Assembly: GCF_026262505.1 (NCBI RefSeq)
Contig: NC_067206.1
Location: 35,355,896 to 35,419,895 of the forward strand
Length of the DNA stretch: 64,000 nt
Direction: 5' to 3'
Source of the DNA: Trichomonas vaginalis G3
Taxonomy: Eukaryota > Parabasalia > Trichomonadida > Trichomonadidae
The notes under the pieces were generated by a model. The model searched no databases, was not told the DNA's origin, and was given only the letters and a program-made list of their open reading frames with translations. Made by a program: the position numbers and the translations under genes. How positions within the stretch are numbered: position 1 is the stretch's first letter; every line of letters starts with the position of its first letter. Positions 1 through 10,283 of this stretch are shown in pieces.

Positions 1-813
1 AACGGACCAATTACTAAAAAGGCTATAATGAGATATTTATATCCCAAAAAAGTTGAAAAACAGGAGAATATTCCTCTTTATGGTCCAGAGGACCTGGGCT
101 CAGAGAGCCTTGAAACACCTCCTGAATATTTTGAAGAAAAAATTAAACAAGATGAATATTATAACGATGAAATTGAAAGACTGGAAAAAATAAGAGATGA
201 AATAGATGAAAAAATTAAGGAATTAAGAGAAGTTGAAAATGAAGTAGAGGGTTTAATGAATATCCCAGCTTCAGAATCAGAAGTTCAGAAATCTCATGAA
301 GAAAGATATAAAAATTACTTTTTAGAATCTACTAAAAATTTATTAGATGGTGATATTGACGAAACACTTTCAGAAGAAGGCACAAAATTTATTCATAAAC
401 ATAAGTTACAATTTATTGACGATGGAGATTATCCATGTATATTACTTTCACCTCCTCTTGATTCTGAAAAATTCAAAAAAGCACTGAAAAATGTAACATA
501 TGCAACAAATACGATTAAGAAAGAAGACCATGATATTTACACAAATTATTATTTAAATAAATGTACAGGTGTTGATAAAGTTTTTGATTTGTTAGATAAA
601 ATATCAAAAGAAACAATTGGTACATATAAAATTTTATGTGATTGTGGTTTCATTATTGAAGATACCAATAATGTTTCATATGAAAGAACAGCACCGAAGG
701 AAGACGAAGTGGAAAGGTCTATACCATTCGTTATTAAGAACATAAAAGATATGAAAACTTATAAACATATATATTTATTCATTTATTTCAGAAAAAATGG
801 AAGCAACCCATAA
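1..813 (+). CDS. Element A hypothetical coiled-coil protein, open at left edge
   Basis: The frame is open from base 1 and has an internal Met codon at 28, so the true start probably lies before the window. Residues around 40-75 after that Met are rich in E, K, I and L and look like a coiled coil. The C-terminal half is lysine-rich with a few cysteines. I recognise no family. It is followed by an AT-rich gap and the PolB gene on the same strand. A tandem hairpin at 82-109 lies within the frame and encodes a hydrophilic stretch (GPEDLGSESLE). The 814-1,000 stretch also reads open in another frame, so the 3' end is uncertain. Confidence 0.55.
   Translation, partial: NGPITKKAIMRYLYPKKVEKQENIPLYGPEDLGSESLETPPEYFEEKIKQDEYYNDEIERLEKIRDEIDEKIKELREVENEVEGLMNIPASESEVQKSHEERYKNYFLESTKNLLDGDIDETLSEEGTKFIHKHKLQFIDDGDYPCILLSPPLDSEKFKKALKNVTYATNTIKKEDHDIYTNYYLNKCTGVDKVFDLLDKISKETIGTYKILCDCGFIIEDTNNVSYERTAPKEDEVERSIPFVIKNIKDMKTYKHIYLFIYFRKNGSNP
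82..109 (+). repeat. Tandem mini-hairpin pair inside a coding frame
   Basis: GGTCC-AGA-GGACC (82-94) is followed two bases later by GGCTC-AGA-GAGCC (97-109). Both have perfect 5-bp stems and the same 3-base loop, in DNA that is otherwise about 70% AT. Confidence 0.8.
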
Positions 814-982
814 AACATCTTCTCATCATTTTATAGCTATTCATACATTCCTTTTCAAAGTTGTGAAATTAAATAAGACAGGAATTAGATTTAATGTATC
901 AGGGTACGCATTCTTGAGTAAATTAAAATGTATTCGTCACGTCGCAGATGATAAAAATTTATGTGTTCTTAATTCATTTTAT

Positions 983-1009
983 GGGCTTTAACCCTGGACT
1001 CTCTGAGTC
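983..1009 (+). repeat. Mini-hairpins between two element A genes
   Basis: GGGCTTTAACCC (983-994, short stem) is followed by GACTC-TCT-GAGTC (997-1009, 5-bp stem, 3-base loop). The pair lies between the first frame and the PolB gene. Confidence 0.6.
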
Positions 1010-1032
1010 TCGGACTTAAAAAAAATAAACTT

Positions 1033-1069
1033 TATTTTTATTTATTTTTTAATTTTTATTCTTACATAA
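1033..1069 (+). promoter_or_regulatory. AT-rich leader before PolB, shared by element A genes
   Basis: A run of T and A ending in ATTTTTATTCTTACATAA sits directly before the ATG at 1070. Near-identical leaders (ATTTTTATTT, then 3-12 bases, then AAATG) precede the integrase (4,636), the small gene at 6,182, the helicase (reverse strand, 9,642), the capsid gene (18,384) and the gene at 18,997. The recurrence suggests an element-specific promoter or leader; transcription has not been seen. Confidence 0.5.
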
Positions 1070-4000
1070 ATGAACAAAAATGGAACAGCTAAAATGAATG
1101 ATAATCAAATAAGAGCCGAAGGTAGAAGGTTATTTAAACGCTTCTATAACATTCCTGATGGTGTTAATCCTAAAACTTGTAGAAGTTATTTAAATGAAGC
1201 CATAGATGCATATGAAGGATTTGACATTTCATCAGAAAGTGAGAGGTTAGCAAGAATGTTAAACGTTAATATTGATTTCTATTATTGTGATCCTCAACCA
1301 GAAGACGTAGACATTAACAAGGTAGACTTTCCATTAGTGGAATCAATAATGATAGATCCAGAATTTGAAACAGCAAATATTTTATTAACACAGAGTCCAT
1401 GTGGAAAACTTCACGCTGACAGAATAACAGACGTTGAAGCACTCACCGGCTATAGAGTTTGTCCATATTGTAAAGAAGAAGTTTATTCTATCCGTGATGA
1501 TCCAGAAAGGAAAAACCAAAGAAGATTTTTAAAACATTGTGAGAAATGTAAAGAAAATAATGGAAGATTAATTCAAGACGTTCAATTGCAAAACACACAA
1601 CAACCATATGCACCACATATCACGAAACAGAAGATATATCAGTGGTTATTAGCTCACAATTTGCAGGAATATTATAAACCAACAAGATATTATATTACTT
1701 TTGACTTCGAAACATTAGAGACTAAAGAAGAATTACAACTTTCTGAGTGTGCAACTTTAAACGCTTACTTAAAACCATTCATGGTATCATCAACGGTTAA
1801 ATTAAACGATAAAACATATACGAGGAATTTTTGCTTAACTTCGAGTGATTCTTTTATTTCTGATTGGATTGAGTTTTTATTTTCAACCTGTTCATTAGTT
1901 GCTAAATCAAATATTGAACAATATGAAGAATTAATGAAGTCGCAAACGGACCAAACGGCGGGGACTTTGTCTCATACATTAAATGAAAAACAGAAGGAAG
2001 CATTTAAAGAGCTTTTAGATGAAGAATTTAATAAAGTGAATATCATTGGTTTTAATTCGGGAAAGTTTGATTTAAATTTAATTCTTCATGATTTAAATAC
2101 TGCAAAATGGAAGATAAAATCAATGCTGGGTTCTTCTTCTCAATTTAAGCAAGTCATAGTAAAGAAAACAAACTGTCCATATGAATTAAGATTTATTGAC
2201 ATCAGAAATTATATAGCGGGTGGAACATTAGACCAATTCACTCAAGATTTCGGAAACAATAAAACACGTGTTAAATCCTTTTTCCCTTATCAATTCATCA
2301 CATGGGAGAATTACGAAGATGAATTATATAAAAAGGAACCATTCACTCAAGATTCATTTTATTCAGCATTAACACAAGAAACAATATCCGATTCAGATTA
2401 TCAAATATATCTCAATGATGCTAAAAACTTTAAGAATAGATTAGAATATTTTATTCATTATTGCAATAAAGATGTTGAAATTATGATTGACCCAATTGAT
2501 AAAATTATCGAAGAAACATTTGTTTATAAAATTGACATGCTTCATAATCTTTCTTTATCATCGAATGCATCAATGATTCGTTACGCGTTAGCATATAAGA
2601 ACTTCAATCCTAACGAAACATATCCAGAAGAAGAAAATGTGGAATCAAGTTTTGAATTAACAAAAAAGTATTGGAAATATAAAATTGAATCATATAAGAA
2701 ACAAGATGAAAAAGCGAAAGGGATACTAAAAACAATGTTTCAATGGATGACTATCAATACTATCACGATTTAATCCTTTCATCTAAATGCAAAATGTGTG
2801 GTAAAGCGTTTACATATGCAAATAAACCAACATTGGATAGAATAGATAATGAAAAACCACATACCAAAGAAAATTGTCAGTTAATGTGTTGTTATTGTAA
2901 TGTCGTAAAATCAAATAAAGATGAAGATGTTCAACGTTTAAGAATCAATTTAAGAAATTATGCATTAAAAAATAATTTACCAATGACTTTAGATTCAGTT
3001 GAAGCTTATCACATTCTCCGTAATGGAATTACTGGTGGTCTATCAAATGTTCAACATAGAGTAAATCTTAAAGGAATCACGCACATTAATAAACTTTCAT
3101 ATAATCCAGAAACTAAAACTGTATCAAATGAGGACACCACCAACATCATGACTCATTTCGTTGGTGTTGATTTTAATTCATTATATCCTTCATCATTTTC
3201 ATCTAATCCTCATGATTTCATTCAATATACTGACCATAAAATGTATATGCCGGGAAGATTGAATGGTGTTATCATTTGTGATACAGCAACAAAGAAAGCA
3301 AAAGCACTGGGAATTATTAAGAAGAAAAATACTTTATTCGTGGCTGAAGTAAAGGGTCACATTGATGAAAAATACATTAATGATTACATTAACTTTTTAC
3401 CGATAATAAGAAACTTAGATATTATCACAGATGAAAAAACAATTGGCGGTTTTATGTATAATTACATGAAATCAAACAATCTACCAGTTGACCAGAAACA
3501 GAAAAATTAACTCAGTTAGCATCAACACACAACCAATATCAACCATTTTCTTCTTATTATCTTTGGTATCTAATCGACAGATTTCATTTTATCATTGATG
3601 ATATTCAATCAATTTTAACATTTACTAAAAACACTTGCTTTAATGAATTTGCGAACAAATTTATGAACGAAAGACAAAAGGCTGAATTAGAAGGAAATAA
3701 AGGAAAAAGTTTATTTTGTAAGATTTCGCTTAATGGATCATATGGTTACGATGCAATGAATACACAAAATTACGCAAAGACTAAAATAATGAATGCACAG
3801 AAGGCACGCGTTGCATGTATGTCAAATAAGTTTAAAAACATAAGAGAAATAGGTGAAGATACATATCAAGTGATGCTTAAAGATAGATTTTATAGATGTG
3901 ATACATGTTTACAAGAGGCATTTTTTACTTTAGATAATGCTAAATACTGGTATTTGGTTTTCATTTATGATTTTATGTATAAATGCGTGAATGTTAATCG

Positions 4001-4547
4001 TTTTCATTTCATTGAAGGTGATACTGATTCATCTTATTGGGCAATCGCTGGCGACCCAAATCTTCCTAACACTCAAGCATTTCAGGCGATTGTTACCGAT
4101 AAAAAATTTTATGATAAAAACATTTTCAAATTCGCACCATTTGATTTCTTCTGTTTTGATGAGAAATTTAAACCTAAATTAAAGAATAAAGCTGAAGAAA
4201 AAGCACATGAGAAAAAATTATTGGGTTTAGCAATTGAGAAACAAGGTGATAACATGGTTGCTTTATGCCCCAAGTGTTATACATCATTCAACGGTTCAAT
4301 TGATGGAAGTGATTTTAAAAAGATTGCGCAAAAAATGAAAGGAGTTAGTTTACGACAAAATAAACAATTAACACCTAAAAATTATTTAGATATAATAAAT
4401 GATAAATTGATATTTGATGGTCAGAATATTAATTTACAACTTAAAAACGGGTCAATGACTCGCTTAACAATTGGTAAGACTGCATTAACAGGAGCACACG
4501 CTAAGGCTGTATGTTGTGAAAATGGATGTTGTATGCCATTTATTTAA
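1070..4547 (+). pseudogene. Polinton protein-primed DNA polymerase B (broken) with HNH-like module
   Basis: This is the replicative polymerase of element A. Visible in order: a zinc-ribbon-like C..C/C..C region; exonuclease motif I (TFDFETLE), motif II (IIGFNSGKFDLNLI) and motif III (YCNKDVEIM); a CxxC...LDRIDN...H...N...CxYCN block typical of HNH zinc modules; polymerase motif A (VDFNSLYPSSF), motif B (KISLNGSYGYD) and motif C (EGDTDSS). Near the end is another pair of cysteine pairs (CPKCY, CCENGCC). The span and motif order match Polinton PolB. The gene is broken in about two places. Role (known for the family): copying the element from a protein primer. The HNH-like block between the exonuclease and polymerase halves is unusual. 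Confidence 0.9.
1939..1973 (+). repeat. Short hairpin block inside PolB
   Basis: GTCGCAAACGGAC (1939-1951) is followed by GGGAC-TTT-GTCTC (1961-1973, 5 bp with one G-T pair, 3-base loop). The GTCGCAAACGGAC string recurs at 63,166 inside an unrelated gene of element C. Confidence 0.6.
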
Positions 4548-4635
4548 TACAATTTATTTTTTTATTTTTAATGAAATGCCACAGAAGAGACAAAGAGGTG
4601 GGCACCCTTAAAACATTGATTTTATTTTTATATAA

Positions 4636-6162
4636 ATGAATAACACAGATTTAAAAATTTTAATTGATGATTTAGTATTTAATCAAAATTTTCTTAATTA
4701 TTATGATTTAAAAGCATATCTCCAAAAATATGATAACAATATAACGGGTGATGATATGGAATATTATTATCCATATTATAAAAATGAAATTTTGAAATAT
4801 CATAATAAAATAATTTCTGAAATTAAAGACAAAATTAAAAATAATGAATATACAAAGGAAAAAACTAAATCACAGCTTAAACAGTTGAAAGATTTCAAAA
4901 ATAAAGTATTAACAGAAGAAGATATTGATGAATTATATAAATTATATAATCCTGAGCCACAAAAACCAAAGCCAAAGGAACAACAGCTAAAGGAACAAAA
5001 CGCCCAGGTCCTTCAGACCATAAATGATGCACAAGCTTTAATTTATGATTCATTAGTTAAACCATATTCAGCCCGACTTTTAAATGAAGATCAACTTTTG
5101 GAATTCATCCTTCAACATAAACTCGAAGCGGGAAAGTATATCAAACCTTTATATACAGCATATTTAAAACAAATGAATAGAATACATCCAGAATTAATGA
5201 AGGAAGGAATGAAATCCAAAATCAAAGCAGATAAAATTAAACCACTTACAACACCAAAACCTCCAACGACAGTACCGCCTCCTCCTTCAGTTAATCCTTC
5301 ATCATTCACTTTATTATATCCATTTCAAACATTTAAGAAGCAAAAAGATTTTAAAAAGGATTTCAAGATATTAAATAAACCAATTGACCCGAAAATTCAA
5401 CCATTAAAGGAAAAATTTAGTCGACCTTCATTTGCTCCATATCCATATTCATACGAAATTGATCATCTGGAATATTCAAAAGGAAAAGTTACTTATTTAT
5501 TTGCCATTAACATTAACACTAGATATTTATATTGCATTCCGGTGAAAGGGAAAACAGAACAGGAAACAAGAAGAGCTATTCAATACTTACTAGATCATGA
5601 AAGAGTAGATAATATCAGGGGTGATGGTGATAAAGGATTTCAGGCAGCTATGACTCATTATTTCCCACAAATTAATTTTTTCTTTTCATCCTCTCCATAT
5701 ACGTTTCATAATAAAATAGTTGATGCGGTAATGAGAACTCTTAGAGATGCGTTAGGGGTTAACGGTCAGATATACTGGGATGGAAATCATGACTCCATCA
5801 TACAGCAGTTAGTATATTATTACAATAATACATGGCATAGAACTATAAACATGAAACCAGTGGAAATGAAAAATGATATTTCAAAAGAATGGGAATATAT
5901 TAGAAAGCAAATGGAAAAGTTAAATGATGTTAAACATGAACAAATTAATTCGGGGCTCATGAATTTTAAACAAGGAAATAAAGTTTTAATTCATCTCGAT
6001 TATGGAAAAACTAATAAATCAATGACAAAAAGAAGACGAAGATTTGACACAATAGCTGAATTTGTTAGATATATTAACGGCAATGCATTAGTTGAAGTTG
6101 ACAATAAATTAATAGAAATTCCGATTTATTTTATTACTCCATTATATTTAAATAATATTTAA
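4636..6162 (+). CDS. Polinton retroviral-type (rve) integrase
   Basis: A 508-residue frame that looks whole. Residues about 1-130 are an element-specific, lysine- and glutamine-rich N-terminus. A proline-rich linker (TPKPPTTVPPPPSV) follows near 200. The integrase core spans about 265-425: EIDHLEYSKGK with the first acidic residue, the IRGDGDKGF block with the second, and the HNKIVDAVMRTLRD block with the third. The C-terminal 80 residues (FKQGNKVLIHLDYG, then a basic patch) look like an SH3/chromo-type DNA-binding tail. Known role: 3'-end processing and strand transfer that insert the element with a short target duplication. It lies downstream of PolB with its own AT-rich leader. The core matches the shorter copy in element B. 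Confidence 0.9.
   Translation: MNNTDLKILIDDLVFNQNFLNYYDLKAYLQKYDNNITGDDMEYYYPYYKNEILKYHNKIISEIKDKIKNNEYTKEKTKSQLKQLKDFKNKVLTEEDIDELYKLYNPEPQKPKPKEQQLKEQNAQVLQTINDAQALIYDSLVKPYSARLLNEDQLLEFILQHKLEAGKYIKPLYTAYLKQMNRIHPELMKEGMKSKIKADKIKPLTTPKPPTTVPPPPSVNPSSFTLLYPFQTFKKQKDFKKDFKILNKPIDPKIQPLKEKFSRPSFAPYPYSYEIDHLEYSKGKVTYLFAININTRYLYCIPVKGKTEQETRRAIQYLLDHERVDNIRGDGDKGFQAAMTHYFPQINFFFSSSPYTFHNKIVDAVMRTLRDALGVNGQIYWDGNHDSIIQQLVYYYNNTWHRTINMKPVEMKNDISKEWEYIRKQMEKLNDVKHEQINSGLMNFKQGNKVLIHLDYGKTNKSMTKRRRRFDTIAEFVRYINGNALVEVDNKLIEIPIYFITPLYLNNI
5003..5021 (+). repeat. 19-bp hairpin motif shared with the fibre gene
   Basis: CCCAGGTCCTTCAGACCAT (GGTC stem, 5-base loop, GACC) recurs with one change at 12,891-12,909 on the reverse strand, inside the unrelated fibre gene of the same element. 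Confidence 0.6.
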
Positions 6163-6181
6163 TTTTTTTATTTCGTAAGAA

Positions 6182-6478
6182 ATGAGTGACAACAAAGCAG
6201 TCAAGAGTCCAGACGATGAATATAAAAAGAAACTAAATAGAATTAAATCAAAAATATGCTATTACAAAAAGAAGCCGCAATGTGGTGGGGTTGATGCCCA
6301 TAAAACTAATGGAACTGAAAACGATAAAGAGAAGAAGGAAATAATTGAAAAGTTAGAAACTTACCGTTCAATCCTTAAACTGAGTGAAGCAAAAATAAAA
6401 GAATTTAATAGAATAAATAAATTGATTGGAAGAGATGAATTTAATAAAGATGAATTTTTAAACTCAATCCAAATTTAA
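6182..6478 (+). CDS. Element A small basic hypothetical protein
   Basis: A 98-residue frame starting 20 bases after the integrase stop, with the leader TTTTTTATTTCGTAAGAA before its ATG. It is lysine-rich (KKLNRIKSKICYYKKKPQ) with a helical second half (EKKEIIEKLETYRSILKL). I recognise no family. It converges on the next gene on the reverse strand, and the two stop codons overlap. Its charge and position suggest an accessory nucleic-acid-binding protein, but nothing in the sequence proves it. Confidence 0.5.
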   Translation: MSDNKAVKSPDDEYKKKLNRIKSKICYYKKKPQCGGVDAHKTNGTENDKEKKEIIEKLETYRSILKLSEAKIKEFNRINKLIGRDEFNKDEFLNSIQI

Positions 6479-6639
6479 TTTTTATTCCTCTTCGACAACA
6501 TCTCTCTTTCCATCATTACTGCATAACCACATTTTCTCAATTTTAGTGGTTTGTTATTTTTAACATGTTCTTGCATCATTTTTATCATTTCCTCCCTTGT
6601 TATGATTCGTGGTAAATTTTGAGCTTGTGGGGTATTCAT
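6475..6639 (-). CDS. Element A 54-residue hypothetical protein
   Basis: A short frame on the reverse strand starting MNTPQAQNLPRIITREEMIK and ending MEREMLSKRNKN, preceded by TTTTTATCATAA-type leader sequence like other element A genes. It is basic, helix-rich and methionine-rich. The frame is short, but the leader and the clean stop-to-stop overlap with the convergent gene favour a real gene. Function unknown. Confidence 0.4.
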   Translation of the reverse strand: MNTPQAQNLPRIITREEMIKMMQEHVKNNKPLKLRKCGYAVMMEREMLSKRNKN

Positions 6640-6679
6640 TTATGATAAAAATAAAAATTTAAATTATGCCGTTCTAAAG

Positions 6680-7296
6680 TTTGTGATAACATGACATTTT
6701 GACAACATCATGGGTTATTCAATAATTAATTATTTTTGAAGAACTGAAGGGGTCACCAGGTCACCAGGTCACCAGGTCATTTAACTTCTCTGAAAAAATG
6801 TGACAACATGACATTTTGACAACATCATGGGTTATTCAATAATTAATTATTTTTGAAGAACTGAAGGGGTCACCAGGTCACCAGGTCACCAGGTCATTTA
6901 ACTTCTCTGAAAAAATGTGACAACATGACATTTTGACAACATCATGGGTTATTCAATAATTAATTATTTTTGAAGAACTGAAGGGGTCACCAGGTCACCA
7001 GGTCACCAGGTCATTTAACTTCTCTGAAAAAATGTGACAACATGACATTTTGACAACATCATGGGTTATTCAATAATTAATTATTTTTGAAGAACTGAAG
7101 GGGTCACCAGGTCACCAGGTCACCAGGTCATTTAACTTCTCTGAAAAAATGTGACAACATGACATTTTGACAACATCATGGGTTATTCAATAATTAATTA
7201 TTTTTGAAGAACTGAAGGGGTCACCAGGTCACCAGGTCACCAGGTCATTTAACTTCTCTGAAAAAATGTGACAACATGACATTTTGACAACATCAC
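6680..7296 (+). repeat. Five tandem 117-bp units (left array)
   Basis: Five nearly identical units begin at 6712, 6829, 6946, 7063 and 7180, with a partial unit before them. Each contains three 10-bp steps of CACCAGGTCA after GGGGT, the string TTATTCAATAATTAATTA, and TGTGACAACATGACATTTTG. No reading frame runs through it. The array is the mirror image of the one at 9,696-10,280, so the two flank the helicase gene as inverted arrays. The near identity of units suggests recent amplification or homogenisation. Confidence 0.95.
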
Positions 7297-7329
7297 AGGA
7301 GGAAGGCAAAAATAAATTCCAATCATACT

Positions 7330-9642
7330 TTATAAAGCTTCATTTACAGGTATTTCATCGTCAGTAAATGAATCATCATTATCGTTTGGTTCAACCTGTT
7401 TATATAATCCTTTCATTTCTTCTTTCAAAACATAATACCATGTCTGTTTACCATCTATTTTTCTTTGTTTCCTTTCACATTTATCTTTAATACTCATTTG
7501 GAAATTCTTGTCTTTCATGTCTGATGGTTTGCAGAATAGAGCATTTTTACACGTCATACCTACACACAATTCATCATAATGTGTATTTATCCATACATCT
7601 AAAGGATTTGTTGATAATTCAATTAAATCTTGTTTGGCTTCAGTCATCGGTATGATTCGTACGTTAAATGATGAAAGGTCATATTGCATAAAATATGTTA
7701 AAAGGTTATCATAAAATTCCTTTGTGCATGAATTCATCAAATTCTTGAAATAATCAAATTGACCCTTGAATTTACCATTAACTCTTAAAACTACGTATCT
7801 TCTGTCTCCAACTTCAATTTTGACAGGGTAGACGTTATTAGTTACGAAAATGAAATTAGCAACGCTCTGGGCAGTTCTTCTGGGTTGATTCTTTTCATTA
7901 ATTCTAATCTCATTATCCGTAATAATTGATTTCAAAGCGTTGAAGTTTGCGAGTCTGTCTTCACCAACATTCTTGAGTTCATTAAGTACAAGAAACATTT
8001 TATTCTCAACTACTGAATTGAAATTACCCGTTAGCTCACCTATTTCAGTAATGTTTTTGCATGAATAACCGGCGAGAAGTTCAGAAATAATGTCTGTAAA
8101 TCTGTTTTTACCTGTTCCCTGAAGTCCTTTCAAAATAATTGCTGTTTCATTCTTGATTCCAGGATGTTGAATCATTGATGCAATCCAGCCGAGAAGGTAT
8201 TTATACACTTCATCATTATTATCACATATGGCTTCTTTAATGAAATTCATAAACATCTCAATTTTTGAGTAATCTGGTTTTTCAAGAATGTTGTATTTAT
8301 AACCCTGAAACGTTGAGAAAACATCTGGAGAATCAGATTTAAAGCAAACACCCTTAACGGTTAATGAGGATAATTGATTTAGTAGTACATCCCATGCTGT
8401 TATTGTTTTACCTTCTTCTTTAAATAATTTAATCATTTTAAGTGACTCTTTCATGTTTGACTGAAGAACGAATGATATTTGATTCATTTTGTCGTGGATA
8501 TTATAATCTTTCTGAATGAAATATTTATTTCCACAATCTACAAAACGGATTACACGTGATAAATCCTCAATTACTTCAGAACTGTTTTTATACTGATGAT
8601 TTTCAGCCTTGCGTCTAATATCTGTTATCAAAAACGAGTCATCAAGTTTGATATCAAATGTTATTTTTGGCTTACGTAATAAAGGTAAAACATATTCATC
8701 ATAATATTCTTTTTGGTATAGTTTTAGAATCTTCACTAAAACAAATGGAGAAGTCATTAAATGTGCATATCTACTACGCGCTTTTTCAAAATTACTTTTT
8801 GCATTTTCAGTTAAATTGCAGAAGTTATAAACGTTATCGTATGCTTCATTAATTAAATGATTAGGTAACGAATTAATTGCTTGAAACAGTGTGAATAATG
8901 TAACTTCTTTTTCTAAAGTCATGTTTCCACCGTCATTATGTACTTCAAAATCACTGATGCCATCAACTATGCTCTGGGCAAGTTTATCGTCAATGTTTAC
9001 ATCTTTGTTTTCATTCATGATAGTCTTTATTTCTTCATTCTTCTGTTCAACTCTTACCTTAATATTCAAATCATTTAATATATCGTTTACTGTTCTAGTT
9101 AATGTTGAATCGTAACTTCCACGAATGAATGAGTATGTTTTGATTGGTTCTGTTGCATTCTTGCGAACTCTTGAATCAGCCATAACTACTAAAGAACGCT
9201 TTGAATCATCCATAGAAGTCATTATGTCAATATCATAATCATTGCAAGAATAACATTTAATCATTCTGTTCGAAACTGCATAGAAGAAATTAGTGTTGCA
9301 ATAAATGTGAAGACCTCCTGATGCGGTTTTAACGATAACATCTTTATCCGAAAGTTTTGATAAAATGTCTTTTCTAACTGTTTCTTTAAGTTCATTATTG
9401 TACGATTTATTGATATCAACATCTATAATCGTTAAATTTGAAATTTTATTTACTAATAAAGCTGTACCAGTTTTCCTTCCTCTTCCTTCATCATGTTTGA
9501 GGTAGTTATGTAAATCAATCATGTTTTCACCAATTCTTTCGTTGAGGGTTTTAGTTTCTGCCACAACTAATTCCGCAACTAATGAATCAATAACTTTTTC
9601 ATCAGAAACGATAAAGTTGCTGTTGTTGTTTGTTGCTGTCAT
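7330..9642 (-). CDS. Prim-pol / superfamily 3 (D5-like) helicase
   Basis: A 770-residue frame that looks whole. Residues about 40-190 resemble a primase-polymerase domain: DxD in IIDVDIN near 75 and SGGLHIYC near 112. A D5-type region follows. The SF3 helicase core (about 490-650) has Walker A GLQGTGKNRF near 505, Walker B-like MFLVLNEL and the sensor NFIFVTNN. Known role of this architecture: priming and unwinding at viral origins. It sits alone between two inverted 117-bp repeat arrays, with the leader TTTTTATTCCTATATAA before its ATG. Having both this gene and PolB in one element is notable, because classic Polintons rely on PolB. A shorter relative, in which only the helicase part is recognisable, lies in element B. 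Confidence 0.9.
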   Translation of the reverse strand: MTATNNNSNFIVSDEKVIDSLVAELVVAETKTLNERIGENMIDLHNYLKHDEGRGRKTGTALLVNKISNLTIIDVDINKSYNNELKETVRKDILSKLSDKDVIVKTASGGLHIYCNTNFFYAVSNRMIKCYSCNDYDIDIMTSMDDSKRSLVVMADSRVRKNATEPIKTYSFIRGSYDSTLTRTVNDILNDLNIKVRVEQKNEEIKTIMNENKDVNIDDKLAQSIVDGISDFEVHNDGGNMTLEKEVTLFTLFQAINSLPNHLINEAYDNVYNFCNLTENAKSNFEKARSRYAHLMTSPFVLVKILKLYQKEYYDEYVLPLLRKPKITFDIKLDDSFLITDIRRKAENHQYKNSSEVIEDLSRVIRFVDCGNKYFIQKDYNIHDKMNQISFVLQSNMKESLKMIKLFKEEGKTITAWDVLLNQLSSLTVKGVCFKSDSPDVFSTFQGYKYNILEKPDYSKIEMFMNFIKEAICDNNDEVYKYLLGWIASMIQHPGIKNETAIILKGLQGTGKNRFTDIISELLAGYSCKNITEIGELTGNFNSVVENKMFLVLNELKNVGEDRLANFNALKSIITDNEIRINEKNQPRRTAQSVANFIFVTNNVYPVKIEVGDRRYVVLRVNGKFKGQFDYFKNLMNSCTKEFYDNLLTYFMQYDLSSFNVRIIPMTEAKQDLIELSTNPLDVWINTHYDELCVGMTCKNALFCKPSDMKDKNFQMSIKDKCERKQRKIDGKQTWYYVLKEEMKGLYKQVEPNDNDDSFTDDEIPVNEAL

Positions 9643-9690
9643 TTATATAGGAATAAAAAAATAAAAATAATTTTAAAACTGCCTTCCCCT
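9643..9690 (-). promoter_or_regulatory. Helicase leader and cassette edge
   Basis: The reverse strand reads GGCAGTTTTAAAATTATTTT, then TTTATTCCTATATAAATG. The AACTGCCTTCCCCTGCTGTG edge is mirrored on the other side of the gene by a GGAGGAAGGCAAAAATAA edge near 7,298-7,316, so the gene and its leader form an inverted-repeat-bounded cassette. Confidence 0.4.
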
Positions 9691-10280
9691 GCTGTGTTGT
9701 CAAAATGTCATGTTGTCACATTTTTTCAGAGAAGTTAAATAACCTGGTGACCTGGTGACCTGGTGACCCCTTCAGTTCTTCAAAAATAATTAATTATTGA
9801 ATAACCCATGATGTTGTCAAAATGTCATGTTGTCACATTTTTTCAGAGAAGTTAAATGACCTGGTGACCTGGTGACCTGGTGACCCCTTCAGTTCTTCAA
9901 AAATAATTAATTATTGAATAACCCATGATGTTGTCAAAATGTCATGTTGTCACATTTTTTCAGAGAAGTTAAATGACCTGGTGACCTGGTGACCTGGTGA
10001 CCCCTTCAGTTCTTCAAAAATAATTCATAACTGCCTTCCCCTGCTGTGTTGTCAAAATGTCATGTTGTCACATTTTTTCAGAGAAGTTAAATGACCTGGT
10101 GACCTGGTGACCTGGTGACCCCTTCAGTTCTTCAAAAATAATTAATTATTGAATAACCCATGATGTTGTCAAAATGTCATGTTGTCACATTTTTTCAGAG
10201 AAGTTAAATGACCTGGTGACCTGGTGACCTGGTGACCCCTTCAGTTCTTCAAAAATAATTAATTATTGAATAACCTAAAT
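9676..10280 (-). repeat. Five inverted 117-bp units (right array)
   Basis: Units begin at about 9696, 9813, 9930, 10048 and 10165 and read as the reverse complement of the left array. The block AACTGCCTTCCCCTGCTGTG appears twice (about 9677 and 10029), so the array consists of two joined sub-blocks. It carries the same three 10-bp steps per unit. Confidence 0.95.
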
Positions 10281-10283
10281 CAT

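Noticed and set aside
797-991. 64-residue frame at 797-991 as a gene
   Set aside because: It has no leader and overlaps the end of the preceding frame; it is more likely a piece of that gene's region than an independent gene.
6680-10280. Regular repeats that could suggest a CRISPR array
   Set aside because: Units are 117 bp and identical with no unique spacers, and the setting is eukaryotic.
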